Shown here piece by piece: positions 1 to 7,993 of a stretch of 64,000 bases of DNA. Each line of letters starts with the position of its first letter. The first letter of the stretch is position 1. The notes under the pieces were generated by a model. It did not search any database. It was not told where the DNA came from and saw only the letters and a program-made list of their open reading frames with translations. Origin of the DNA: Bacillota bacterium (GTDB lineage: Bacteria; Bacillota; Clostridia; Peptostreptococcales; Anaerovoracaceae); contig JAFPXY010000029.1 in NCBI GenBank assembly GCA_017394515.1, positions 23,130 through 87,129 of the forward strand. Reading direction: 5' to 3'. The position numbers and the translations under genes were made by a program.

Positions 1-1
1 T

Positions 2-136
2 TTGACCAATTTGTTCGGCCAGAACAATATGCACTGGTGCTATCTGATCGGATGGCTCTTCGGCCTTGTGATCATGGTGCCATATTATCTTATGAAAGTC
101 TCCAAAGTAACCGCTAAAGCTGATGACGAGAATTAA
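2..136 (+). CDS. C-terminal end of an unidentified membrane protein (partial)
   Basis: The reading frame is open from the window edge and stops with TAA at 134-136, giving the last 44 residues of a protein whose start lies upstream. It contains one hydrophobic helix (around YLIGWLFGLVIMVPYYLM) followed by a short charged tail ending in KADDEN, which fits the final transmembrane segment and cytoplasmic end of a transporter. The family cannot be named from so little. The downstream cation transporter starts 18 bases later on the same strand, so the two may be co-transcribed. Confidence 0.6.
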   Translation: MTNLFGQNNMHWCYLIGWLFGLVIMVPYYLMKVSKVTAKADDEN

Positions 137-154
137 TGACTTAGGAGAAGACCA

Positions 155-1042
155 ATGAACGAGAGCAAAGAATTCAAAAAAGATGCTTCCATCGTTTCTG
201 CAGTTGGCATATTCGGCAACCTGATACTGACCGTATTCAAGGCGGTAGCGGGTATTATCGGCCATTCCAGCGCCATGGTCAGTGACGCTGTACATTCCGC
301 TTCGGACGTTCTGAGCAGCATAATAGCCATAATCGGCATAAGGATCTCAGTTCATCCTTCAGATGAATCCCATCCCTACGGCCATGAGCGCTTCGAGCCA
401 GTAGCGGCCATAATATTGGCGGTGATCCTGGCGGCCACCGGAGTATCCATCGGAACAGAGGTAGGGGAAAAGATATTTTCCGGCGACTATAACTCCCTTG
501 AGACTCCTTCCCTGATCGCTCTGATCGCGGCCATCGTATCCGTGGTTTCCAAGGAAGCCATGTACAGATACACCAAACACTACGCTGATAAGCATGATTC
601 CAGCGCTTTAAAGGCCAGCGCTTGGGATCACAGAAGCGACGCCTTCTCATCCATCGGCGCTCTGATCGGTATCGCCGGTGCCAGACTGGGAGTCAAGGTT
701 CTGGATCCCATAGCCAGTATCATCATCTGTCTCTTCATCTTAAAGGCAGCTTACAGCATCTTTATGGAAGCTGTCCAGAAGATGGTGGATCACGCCTGCC
801 CGGAAGAAGTCCAGCAGGAGATCCGAGACTGCGTAAGTGCTCAGAAAGGAGTTGAGTCCATAGATGTTCTCAACACCCGCGAATTCGGGAACCGCATTTA
901 TGTGGATCTGGAGATAAGTGCTAACGGAAGTCTTTCCCTGAAGGAAGGCCATGAAATCGCTGAACGCGTTCATGATGCGGTTGAAGAGACCTTCCCTAAA
1001 GTAAAACATATTACCGTACATGTAAATCCTGTGGAGGTATGA
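155..1042 (+). CDS. Cation diffusion facilitator (CDF) family transporter
   Basis: The 295-residue product is of the usual length for CDF exporters, which move divalent cations such as Zn, Mn, Fe or Co out of the cytoplasm in exchange for protons. The N-terminal two thirds has about six hydrophobic helices. Family motifs are visible: the helix-2 metal site in HSSAMVSDAVHSASD (about residues 36-50), the HPYGHERFE loop after helix 3, and the helix-5 site AWDHRSDAFSS. The C-terminal 80 residues form the cytoplasmic regulatory domain (CPEEVQQEIRD to HITVHVNP). A TAGGAG ribosome site precedes the ATG. The M3 peptidase gene starts four bases after its stop. Metal specificity cannot be read from the sequence. 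Confidence 0.93.
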   Translation: MNESKEFKKDASIVSAVGIFGNLILTVFKAVAGIIGHSSAMVSDAVHSASDVLSSIIAIIGIRISVHPSDESHPYGHERFEPVAAIILAVILAATGVSIGTEVGEKIFSGDYNSLETPSLIALIAAIVSVVSKEAMYRYTKHYADKHDSSALKASAWDHRSDAFSSIGALIGIAGARLGVKVLDPIASIIICLFILKAAYSIFMEAVQKMVDHACPEEVQQEIRDCVSAQKGVESIDVLNTREFGNRIYVDLEISANGSLSLKEGHEIAERVHDAVEETFPKVKHITVHVNPVEV

Positions 1043-1045
1043 AGT

Positions 1046-2809
1046 ATGAGCAAGTTCCATATGACATGGGACATAGACAATATATATAAAGGCTTTGAAG
1101 ACAAGGAATTTAAAGGCGCAGTGGAGAAGGCCGGGGGAGAGTTTTTTGCGCTCTCCAAGAGCAAAGAAATTACGGACGCTTCGGAACTGGCTGAGAAACT
1201 CGGCAGATTCCATGAGGCGGCGCTTTTGTTTTCAACGCCTGAGACCTACTTAAGCATGTGGAAGCGGACTCATGAGTCCGATGATGGCTTAGGATCTGCG
1301 GAAAAGATCATCGGCGACACAGCCCTTTTAAAGCAAAAGGCTTTATCCAAAATAGAGCACGATCTGGCAAACTTCGCTTTAACTAGACCCAGCGAAGAGG
1401 ATCTTAAGGAAAGCGGACTCTTGCCCTATAGATACATGATAGAGGAGAGTATGAGGCTTGCCTCCCACAGACCGGCGCCTGAGATCTGGGATATGATGCT
1501 CAGTAAGCGCGAAAAGGGAAGCAAAGTTTGGGCAGAACTCAGGAACACCCTGGATGCTAAAGCTGAGGTCAAAGTCCCGCTGCCTGAAGGGGAGAAGATA
1601 CTTTCCCTTGCCCAGGCAAGAGCGCTCCAGTCTTCCGGCGATCCGGACATCAGGAGGATCGCCTATGAGGCCGAGATAGCCTCATACCCTTCATGGGAAG
1701 GTCCTATGGCGGACTGTCTGAACGGCATAAAGGGTGAAGCTATCGATGAATTAGCACCTAAAAAATACGATTCCGTAAGGGACGAGATGCTGGATATCAA
1801 CAAGATGAGCCAGGCCACTCTGGATGCTCTTCATGAGTCCATCGAGGCCCATCTGCCGTCCCTTAGAGATTATCTTAAGACGAAAGCAAGGATCCTGGGA
1901 TGTAAGAAGGGCTTACCTTGGTATGACCTGGGAGCACCGCTTTCAAGAGAAGAAAATAGTATTAGCTATGACACCGCTCATGATATCGTAACGAAAGCCC
2001 TGGGGGACTTTTCCCATGAACTGGGGGAGCTGGCTGAGAGGGCCTTTGACTCTCGCTGGATCGACGCACTTCCGAGAAAAGGCAAATACAGCGGCGGCAT
2101 CTGTTACGACATTCCTGCCTTAAAAGAAAACAGGATAATCGTCAATTACAATGGAAGTCTTCACGACGTGCTGACCGTGGCTCATGAACTGGGTCACGCG
2201 TACCACAACCGCCAGCTGGATGAGGCTCCTTTTATCCTGAGAGATGTGCCAACGCCCATCTGTGAAACGGCGTCTCTTTTCAATGAGACCATAGTTTCAG
2301 AGGCTCTCAGGAGGGAGCAGATCGACTCTGTAAAACTTCTGGATACGGAGCTCACGGAAGCTGTCCAGACGGTAATGGATATCTACAGCCGCTATCTCTT
2401 TGAGGACGCCTTCCTAAAGGAGAGGGCTTCCCGCAAACTTGCTTCATCTGAGATCTGCAGCCTCATGGTGAAGGCTCAAAAGAGAGTTTTCGGATATGCC
2501 CTGGACGCATCATGTCTCCATCCATATATGTGGATGAACAAGGTCCATTACTACATACCGGGATTTCACTATTACAGTTATCCATACTATTTCGGAATGC
2601 TCTTATCCAAAGGACTGTATTCAAGTTATCTGAAGGATAAGGAACATTTCCCTCTCAAATACAAAGCTTTCTTAGAAGCCAGCTCAAGGGCTTCTATTGA
2701 AGACGTTGCTTCTTTTGCAGGAATAGACGTTACTTCGACGGAATTCTGGGACGGCGCATTATCACAGATCGATGCCAAATGCGAGGAATTCTGCTCTAAG
2801 GCAATTTGA
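1046..2809 (+). CDS. M3 family oligoendopeptidase
   Basis: This 587-residue zinc metallopeptidase belongs to the M3 (thimet/PepF) family, which cleaves short peptides in the cytoplasm. The zinc site is AHELGHAYHN, with HExxH at residues 380-384, and the downstream helix ETASLFNETIVSEAL supplies the third ligand. The C-terminal catalytic-cleft motif HYYIPGFHYYSYPYYFG is also typical of the clade. The ATG lies seven bases after a GGAGGT site that sits inside the end of the CDF gene. A second M3 enzyme, PepF-like, is encoded at 18657-20468; the two differ widely in sequence. There is no signal peptide. Confidence 0.92.
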   Translation: MSKFHMTWDIDNIYKGFEDKEFKGAVEKAGGEFFALSKSKEITDASELAEKLGRFHEAALLFSTPETYLSMWKRTHESDDGLGSAEKIIGDTALLKQKALSKIEHDLANFALTRPSEEDLKESGLLPYRYMIEESMRLASHRPAPEIWDMMLSKREKGSKVWAELRNTLDAKAEVKVPLPEGEKILSLAQARALQSSGDPDIRRIAYEAEIASYPSWEGPMADCLNGIKGEAIDELAPKKYDSVRDEMLDINKMSQATLDALHESIEAHLPSLRDYLKTKARILGCKKGLPWYDLGAPLSREENSISYDTAHDIVTKALGDFSHELGELAERAFDSRWIDALPRKGKYSGGICYDIPALKENRIIVNYNGSLHDVLTVAHELGHAYHNRQLDEAPFILRDVPTPICETASLFNETIVSEALRREQIDSVKLLDTELTEAVQTVMDIYSRYLFEDAFLKERASRKLASSEICSLMVKAQKRVFGYALDASCLHPYMWMNKVHYYIPGFHYYSYPYYFGMLLSKGLYSSYLKDKEHFPLKYKAFLEASSRASIEDVASFAGIDVTSTEFWDGALSQIDAKCEEFCSKAI

Positions 2810-2840
2810 TCATATTTCACATGGATATATAAAGAGCATC

Positions 2841-3380
2841 ATGAAGAATATAGGTTTTACTTACAACAGTACAATTTGCGTTTCCTGCGGAGGCTGCCAG
2901 GTGGCTTGTCAGTCGTCTCACGGCTTAAATGCCGATGAGTTCTACCGTCGTGTAGTTATCATCAGTGACGAAAAGGGCCAGTCCCACGCATACTCCGGAA
3001 GCTGCAATCATTGTGAAGAACCTGCCTGCGTTCAGGCCTGTCCCACAGGAGCCATGTATGTGGACGAAAAAGAAGGCGTGGTCCTCCACGACGATGGCAT
3101 CTGCATAGGCTGTGGTTGCTGCGTCTGGAACTGTCCTTACGGCTCGGTTTCCATTAGCTTAAGCAGGGGTGTTTCCCAGAAGTGCAACAGCTGTATTGAG
3201 CGCCGTGCAGAAGGTCTCGCACCTTACTGCGTAGCTGCTTGCCCCATGAACGCTATAGGCTGGAGAGATCACGAAGAAGGGGAAGGCTGGGAGAGACTTT
3301 CCGCATCCTTTTTACCTTCTCCGGATAAGACCCTTCCCACGACCCTCGGAAAGTTCAGAAGAGGAGGTGAGGAGGAATGA
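2841..3380 (+). CDS. DmsB-like four-cluster iron-sulfur electron-transfer subunit
   Basis: The 179-residue protein carries sixteen cysteines in four groups: CVSCGGCQVAC, CNHCEEPACVQAC, CIGCGCCVWNC and CNSCIERRAEGLAPYCVAAC. This is the four-[4Fe-4S] pattern of the DmsB/NrfC/PhsB subunits that wire molybdopterin enzymes to their electron source. I chose the ATG at 2841 because the protein family starts just before the first cysteine group; an in-frame ATG at 2772 would overlap the preceding peptidase gene. The next gene, an FAD oxidoreductase, overlaps by four bases (ATGA), so the two are translationally coupled. In classical DMSO reductase this subunit partners a membrane anchor, DmsC; no anchor gene is present here. 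Confidence 0.9.
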   Translation: MKNIGFTYNSTICVSCGGCQVACQSSHGLNADEFYRRVVIISDEKGQSHAYSGSCNHCEEPACVQACPTGAMYVDEKEGVVLHDDGICIGCGCCVWNCPYGSVSISLSRGVSQKCNSCIERRAEGLAPYCVAACPMNAIGWRDHEEGEGWERLSASFLPSPDKTLPTTLGKFRRGGEEE

Positions 3381-4549
3381 AGAAACGCTACGTCATCATA
3401 GGTGCAGGCATCGCGGGTATCACCGCAGCAGAAACCATTAGGTCTCTGGATCAGGACGGAGAGATCATGATCTTTTCAAATGAAAAGGAACTTCCATACT
3501 CCCGCCCCATGCTGAGCAAGTCGCCGCTTCTGTCCCTGGGGCTTAAATCTTTTGCGCTCCATGATGAGGAGTGGTACAGGGAGCAGAATATCGATCTTAG
3601 ACTGGGCGTGAGCGTCGATAAGCTTGATGTGGAGGAGCAAAACATCCTCGCAGGAGGCCGATCCATAAGCTACGACAAGTGCATCATCGCATCAGGCGCC
3701 TCCAACTTCATCCCGCCCTTTAAGGGAAGGGAAGAGGTGGATATCTGCGATATCCGTAAAATTTCCGACCTCAAGCATCTGAGAAGACTGGCTTTCCCGG
3801 GAGGAAAGGCCGTGGTCATCGGAGGCGGAGTAATAGGCCTTGAAATGGCAGCGGAGATAAGAAGATACGGCATGGAGGTCACCGTGCTTGAAGCTATGCC
3901 AAGACTCATGCCGCGCTTAATAGATGAGAGAACATCAGACTTGCTTACTGAGAGACTTCCCTTTGAAGTGTTCACAGGAGTCAACATCCTTAAGCTGAGC
4001 CGAAAAGGTGAGGAAACGGTCATTGAAGATGATCAGGGCCGCAGCTGGAACTGCGATCTCCTCATAGTATCCTGTGGAGTGCGGGCAGACGTAAGCCTTG
4101 CACATGACGCGGGCATCGCATGTAACAGAGCCATCATGGTAAACCAGAAGATGGAGACCTCAGCCAAGAACGTCTATGCCTGCGGAGACTGCGCGGAGTT
4201 CGAAGGTTTTAACGCTGCTCTTTGGGGCGAAGGCCTTGCTCAGGGCGAAGTTGCAGGACGAAATGCAGCAGGAGATGAGAGCATCTATACCGGATGCGAC
4301 ACTTCACTGGTGATGATGATGGACGATCTGGGACTCTTTTCCATGGGAGACCTGGGACAGACCGGCGAAGGTTATGTCATAGAAGAGAGAGAATGGCAGC
4401 CTGAAGCCAGACTTCTCATCGACCCCAGAAGGCCGGAGAAGGAGGGCTTCAGCCGCAAGATATTCAAGGATGGCAAGCTTGTCGGAGCCGTTTTGATAGG
4501 AGATCTTACATCCATGAATGAGATCAAGGAAGAGATCTTAGGAAGGTGA
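3377..4549 (+). CDS. FAD-dependent NAD(P)H oxidoreductase, putative electron-input subunit of the molybdoenzyme
   Basis: This 390-residue pyridine nucleotide-disulfide oxidoreductase resembles rubredoxin/ferredoxin reductases and the FAD parts of assimilatory nitrite and nitrate reductases. Domains: FAD-binding fold with YVIIGAGIAGITAAE at residues 4-18, an NAD(P)H-binding fold with VVIGGGVIGLEMAAEIRR near residue 145, the second FAD motif VYACGDCAEF near residue 273, and a C-terminal dimerisation domain. There is no CxxC active-site disulfide, so it is an electron-transfer flavoprotein rather than a disulfide reductase. Sandwiched between the iron-sulfur and molybdenum subunits, it probably passes electrons from NAD(P)H to the four-cluster subunit. 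Confidence 0.85.
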   Translation: MKKRYVIIGAGIAGITAAETIRSLDQDGEIMIFSNEKELPYSRPMLSKSPLLSLGLKSFALHDEEWYREQNIDLRLGVSVDKLDVEEQNILAGGRSISYDKCIIASGASNFIPPFKGREEVDICDIRKISDLKHLRRLAFPGGKAVVIGGGVIGLEMAAEIRRYGMEVTVLEAMPRLMPRLIDERTSDLLTERLPFEVFTGVNILKLSRKGEETVIEDDQGRSWNCDLLIVSCGVRADVSLAHDAGIACNRAIMVNQKMETSAKNVYACGDCAEFEGFNAALWGEGLAQGEVAGRNAAGDESIYTGCDTSLVMMMDDLGLFSMGDLGQTGEGYVIEEREWQPEARLLIDPRRPEKEGFSRKIFKDGKLVGAVLIGDLTSMNEIKEEILGR

Positions 4550-4555
4550 TTTGTG

Positions 4556-7342
4556 ATGACCAATGGTGAAAATCTGATACGCTGGCATGCACTGCATGAG
4601 TTTTTCGAGGGCCTCCATGAGTGGAAGAAGGCTTCCGCCCTGGTGGGTCTTAACGAAGATATCAGTTTAGAAGAATACGAGCGCCTTCTCATGGGAACAG
4701 ATGCGGACACCTACGTGCCTCTCTGGGCTTCAGCATGCCTTTCCGGAGAGGACATTCTTCTTAATGAGATCACCCTGGAGGTGATCAAATACTACAAGCA
4801 GTTCGGCTACAGGCCTGTGCGCATGGATGGCAACCCTCCCGACTACATCGGCGAGCAGTGCCGCTTTATGGAGTATCTCTACGCTTCTTCGGAAGACATG
4901 GAAAGCTGTGAGAACCAAGAAGCCGAGGAATTCCTGGACAGGTTTCTAATGCCTTGCGCATACAAGCTGGCCGAATGCGCAAAAAACTACAAATTCGAAG
5001 ATAATTTAATAAGCGTCGTCAATCTTTTGCTGGACTCAGCCAAAGGTAAAGACGTAGCTGTGTTTTATGATGCAATAGATATTGAAGAGTTAAAGCGCAG
5101 GCGAGGAGAAGCTATACCTCTAGACTCTCTCCATACTGTAAGCCACGTGAGTTTCTGTGATTGCGGTAACAAGTGCAAGATGCTCTCCCAGGTCCAGGAG
5201 GGATGCGTATTATCCATTCTTCCAGACAAGGATTTCATGGGCAAGAGCTTTGCTGGCTGTCCCAGAGGACTGGCCTACCGCAGCACCTTCCTTTCCTCTC
5301 ATCGCCTGCGCTATCCCATGATGAGAGTAGGGGAGCGAGGTGAGGGCAAATTCCGCAGAGTCTCATGGAGCATAGCGGAAGACTATGTGGCCCGGGAGGT
5401 AAAGCGCACCCGCGAAAGCTACGGACCTGAATCCAGGTTCGTGCTTCCTGCTGCAGGAAACTGCGCGCTGATCAGAGGAGACCGCCTCATCAAGCATCTC
5501 TTAAACATAGACGGAGGCTCTCTGGATTTCTATAATTTCTACAGTGCTTCATGTGCTGAGCATATTTTGCCCTACATTTACGGAACTTTATTCTGTGGAT
5601 CTGCCGAAGAGCATCTTAAGGAGAGCAAGCTTCTGATCCTTTGGGGACATAATCCTGTGGCTACTCATTTCGGGGATCAACATGCTGAAAGTATAATAGC
5701 CGCCAAGGAAAAGGGCGCGAAGGTCATCGTCATCGATCCGAGACGTACGGATACGGCGGAGCTTTTCGCCGATGAGTGGATTCCCATCAGACCAGCTACG
5801 GACGGTGCTCTGTCTGATGCCATGGCTTACGAGATACTGAGCCGCGGCCTGGAAGATCGAGATTTCATAGACAAGTTCTGCATAGGTTTTGACGAGGAGC
5901 ACATGCCGCCCGGCGTTCCCTATGGTGAAAGCTACAAAAGCTATCTCTACGGTGTCAAAGACGGAATCGTAAAGAACGCCAAGTGGGCTGAGCCCATAAC
6001 AGGCATCCCCGAGAGCAAGATCATATCTCTTGCCATAGAATTCGCTACCACCAAACCTGCATGCCTGCTGCCCGGACTGGGTCCTCAGCGCACCCTCTCA
6101 GGAGAGCAGGCCACCAGAAGCCACGCCATGCTGGCCTGCCTTACCGGAAACGTAGGAAAGATCGGCGGCGGAGCAGGGGCTATAAACTATATCAAGGACG
6201 GATATCTTCCTGCCTTTAGCTTTGCATGGAAGGAAGTCGCCGATCAGGCGTCCATCCCAAGCTTTATCTGGACCAGAGCCATCGAAAGCCCTGAGACCAT
6301 CACACCCAAGGATGGCCTTCTCAATGCTGAGAAGCTCAGCACCGGAATAAAGCTCATATTCAGCCTGGCAAGCGGAATCCTCCTTAATCAGCATTCGAAT
6401 ATAAACGAAACTGCCAGAGTCCTTAAGGGGCCTGATCTTGAGACCCTCATAGTTTCAGATATACTGATGACTCCGGGCTCGCGCTTCGCAGATCTGCTGC
6501 TTCCGGGAGTATCATTCTTTGAGACTGAGAACATCATGTTTTCCTGGTCCAGCGCAGACTACATGCTATATAACAGGCAGGCCGTAGAGCCGCTTTTCGG
6601 AAGCCTTTCGGAGTTCTACTGGATCCAGGAGGTCGCAAGACGCCTCGGTCTTCAGGAGGAATTCAACGATGGAAGGACTGATTCCCATAACACTTGGATA
6701 GAGAAGCTCTACGAAGACCACAGAAAGGCCAACGAGGGATATTTTCCTGACTTCCATACTGTAAGAGAAAATGGAGGTCTGGTACTTCCTGCCGTGGAGC
6801 GTGACGCTGCTTTTGCAAAAAATATCAAAGAGGGAATTCCCTTCGATACGCCCTCGGGCAAGATAGAGATCTTCTCCGAACGCTTATATAAAGGCGATCA
6901 GCTGCCGGGAATTCCTTGCTATACGCCAATCGAAGAAGGCGCGGAACAGGCCGGAAGCGGTCCATATCCACTTCAGTTGATCGGCTATCATTCCAAGAGA
7001 CGCTGCCACTCCATCGGTGAAGGTAATTCTTATCTGAATAAGCTGGAACCACCCAGAGTCTGGATCAATCCCCTGGACGCTTCTAAGAGGGGCATATCAA
7101 ACGGCGAGATGGTGGAAGTCTACAACGCCAGAGGAACCGTCAAAATAGAAGCCTTAGTCACCGAAAACATAGTAAACGGCGTGGTGGCCATGAGCGAAGG
7201 CGCATGGTATGCACCGGACGAGAAAGGAAGAGATAAGGGAGGCTGCATCAACGTGCTCACCATGACCCACAGGAATACTCCTTTCGCTCACGCCAATCCA
7301 CAGCACACCAATCTGGTGGAAGTGAGAAAGGCGGAAAACTGA
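4556..7342 (+). CDS. TorD-like chaperone domain fused to a DMSO-reductase-family molybdopterin oxidoreductase
   Basis: The 928-residue protein has two parts. Residues 1 to about 170 look like a TorD/DmsD-type redox-enzyme maturation chaperone (helical, with PPDYIGEQCRFMEYLYA as the family motif). From about residue 195 it is a molybdopterin oxidoreductase with FCDCGNKC (Cys 201, 203, 207) and CPRG near residue 235, the segment FYNFYSASCAEHILPYIYG where Ser330 aligns with the molybdenum-ligating serine of DmsA/TorA, LLILWGHNPVATH, VIDPRRTDTAELFADEW, and a C-terminal dinucleotide-binding domain (about residues 800-928). No Tat signal exists, so the enzyme is cytoplasmic. GTG at 4553 is an alternative start; both lie downstream of GGAAGG. 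The iron-sulfur ligands are oddly spaced (CxC rather than CxxxC or CxxC). Substrate is unknown; DMSO, TMAO or another oxo-compound is more likely than nitrate given the serine. Confidence 0.88.
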   Translation: MTNGENLIRWHALHEFFEGLHEWKKASALVGLNEDISLEEYERLLMGTDADTYVPLWASACLSGEDILLNEITLEVIKYYKQFGYRPVRMDGNPPDYIGEQCRFMEYLYASSEDMESCENQEAEEFLDRFLMPCAYKLAECAKNYKFEDNLISVVNLLLDSAKGKDVAVFYDAIDIEELKRRRGEAIPLDSLHTVSHVSFCDCGNKCKMLSQVQEGCVLSILPDKDFMGKSFAGCPRGLAYRSTFLSSHRLRYPMMRVGERGEGKFRRVSWSIAEDYVAREVKRTRESYGPESRFVLPAAGNCALIRGDRLIKHLLNIDGGSLDFYNFYSASCAEHILPYIYGTLFCGSAEEHLKESKLLILWGHNPVATHFGDQHAESIIAAKEKGAKVIVIDPRRTDTAELFADEWIPIRPATDGALSDAMAYEILSRGLEDRDFIDKFCIGFDEEHMPPGVPYGESYKSYLYGVKDGIVKNAKWAEPITGIPESKIISLAIEFATTKPACLLPGLGPQRTLSGEQATRSHAMLACLTGNVGKIGGGAGAINYIKDGYLPAFSFAWKEVADQASIPSFIWTRAIESPETITPKDGLLNAEKLSTGIKLIFSLASGILLNQHSNINETARVLKGPDLETLIVSDILMTPGSRFADLLLPGVSFFETENIMFSWSSADYMLYNRQAVEPLFGSLSEFYWIQEVARRLGLQEEFNDGRTDSHNTWIEKLYEDHRKANEGYFPDFHTVRENGGLVLPAVERDAAFAKNIKEGIPFDTPSGKIEIFSERLYKGDQLPGIPCYTPIEEGAEQAGSGPYPLQLIGYHSKRRCHSIGEGNSYLNKLEPPRVWINPLDASKRGISNGEMVEVYNARGTVKIEALVTENIVNGVVAMSEGAWYAPDEKGRDKGGCINVLTMTHRNTPFAHANPQHTNLVEVRKAEN

Positions 7343-7343
7343 A

Positions 7344-7922
7344 ATGGATGTTTCCAAGGTGAGCGGATGCGTCCTGGCAGGAGGCTCTTCCAAAAGGATG
7401 GGCACCGATAAAGCCCTGCTGAAGCTTGGAGATAAGACCTTCCTGGAGATACAGATAGATAAGCTTAAGAGCATGGGCATCGAGGACATCCTCTACGTGA
7501 GAGGTGAAGATGTGGAGGTGCCGGGAGCCAGACGAGTGACCGATCTTTATCCTGAGAGAGGTCCCTTAGGAGGAATACACGCAGGACTTCAGGCCTGCGA
7601 GAACAATTGCTGTCTCTTCCTCGGAGTAGATGTGCCTCTGGTTCCGGAGGACTTTCTCAAGGAACTCATAGTACGACACGCATCAGGGATCACCATAGCT
7701 CAATCAGAAGGATACGACGAGCCCCTCATAGCCATCTATGACGCCGAACTTGCGGATGTGATACCGCCACTTATCAAGGATCACGGCGCGCCGGTGCGTG
7801 AACTGTTTAAATATGCGCCGCTCCGCCGGGTTCCATACACCGGGCCCGAAGGCCTTCTTAAAAACTGCAATACCCCAGAGGATTATGCTGAAACCTGTCA
7901 GACTTCCAAGCAATACTTATAA
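7344..7922 (+). CDS. mobA: Molybdenum cofactor guanylyltransferase
   Basis: MobA attaches GMP to molybdopterin, making the guanine dinucleotide cofactor that DMSO-reductase-family enzymes need. The 192-residue product begins with the nucleotidyltransferase signature CVLAGGSSKRMGTDKALL (residues 8-25), then ERGPLGGIHAGL (near 72), and LFLGVDVPLVP (near 92), whose Asp binds the metal. Length matches the family. It starts one base after the molybdoenzyme gene ends, with AAAGGCGG as ribosome site, so its supply of cofactor is tied directly to the enzyme. Confidence 0.92.
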   Translation: MDVSKVSGCVLAGGSSKRMGTDKALLKLGDKTFLEIQIDKLKSMGIEDILYVRGEDVEVPGARRVTDLYPERGPLGGIHAGLQACENNCCLFLGVDVPLVPEDFLKELIVRHASGITIAQSEGYDEPLIAIYDAELADVIPPLIKDHGAPVRELFKYAPLRRVPYTGPEGLLKNCNTPEDYAETCQTSKQYL

Positions 7923-7930
7923 AACCATAG

Positions 7931-7948
7931 CGCAGGCCTAAGCCTGCG
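7931..7948 (+). other. Intra-operon stem-loop
   Basis: CGCAGGC and GCCTGCG form a perfect seven-base-pair stem around a CTAA loop in the 71-base gap between mobA and the moeA-like gene. No T-run follows, so it is unlikely to be a terminator. It may stabilise or divide the transcript. The gap is too short for a molybdenum-cofactor riboswitch. Confidence 0.45.
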
Positions 7949-7993
7949 TTAGCCACATTACAGATCTTTTAGGGAAAGTTCACGGGAGAAAAA

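Noticed and set aside
2810..2840. Molybdenum-cofactor riboswitch or ModE-type site before the molybdenum operon
   Set aside because: Only 31 bases separate the peptidase stop and the iron-sulfur gene. There is no room for the riboswitch and no palindromic site is visible.
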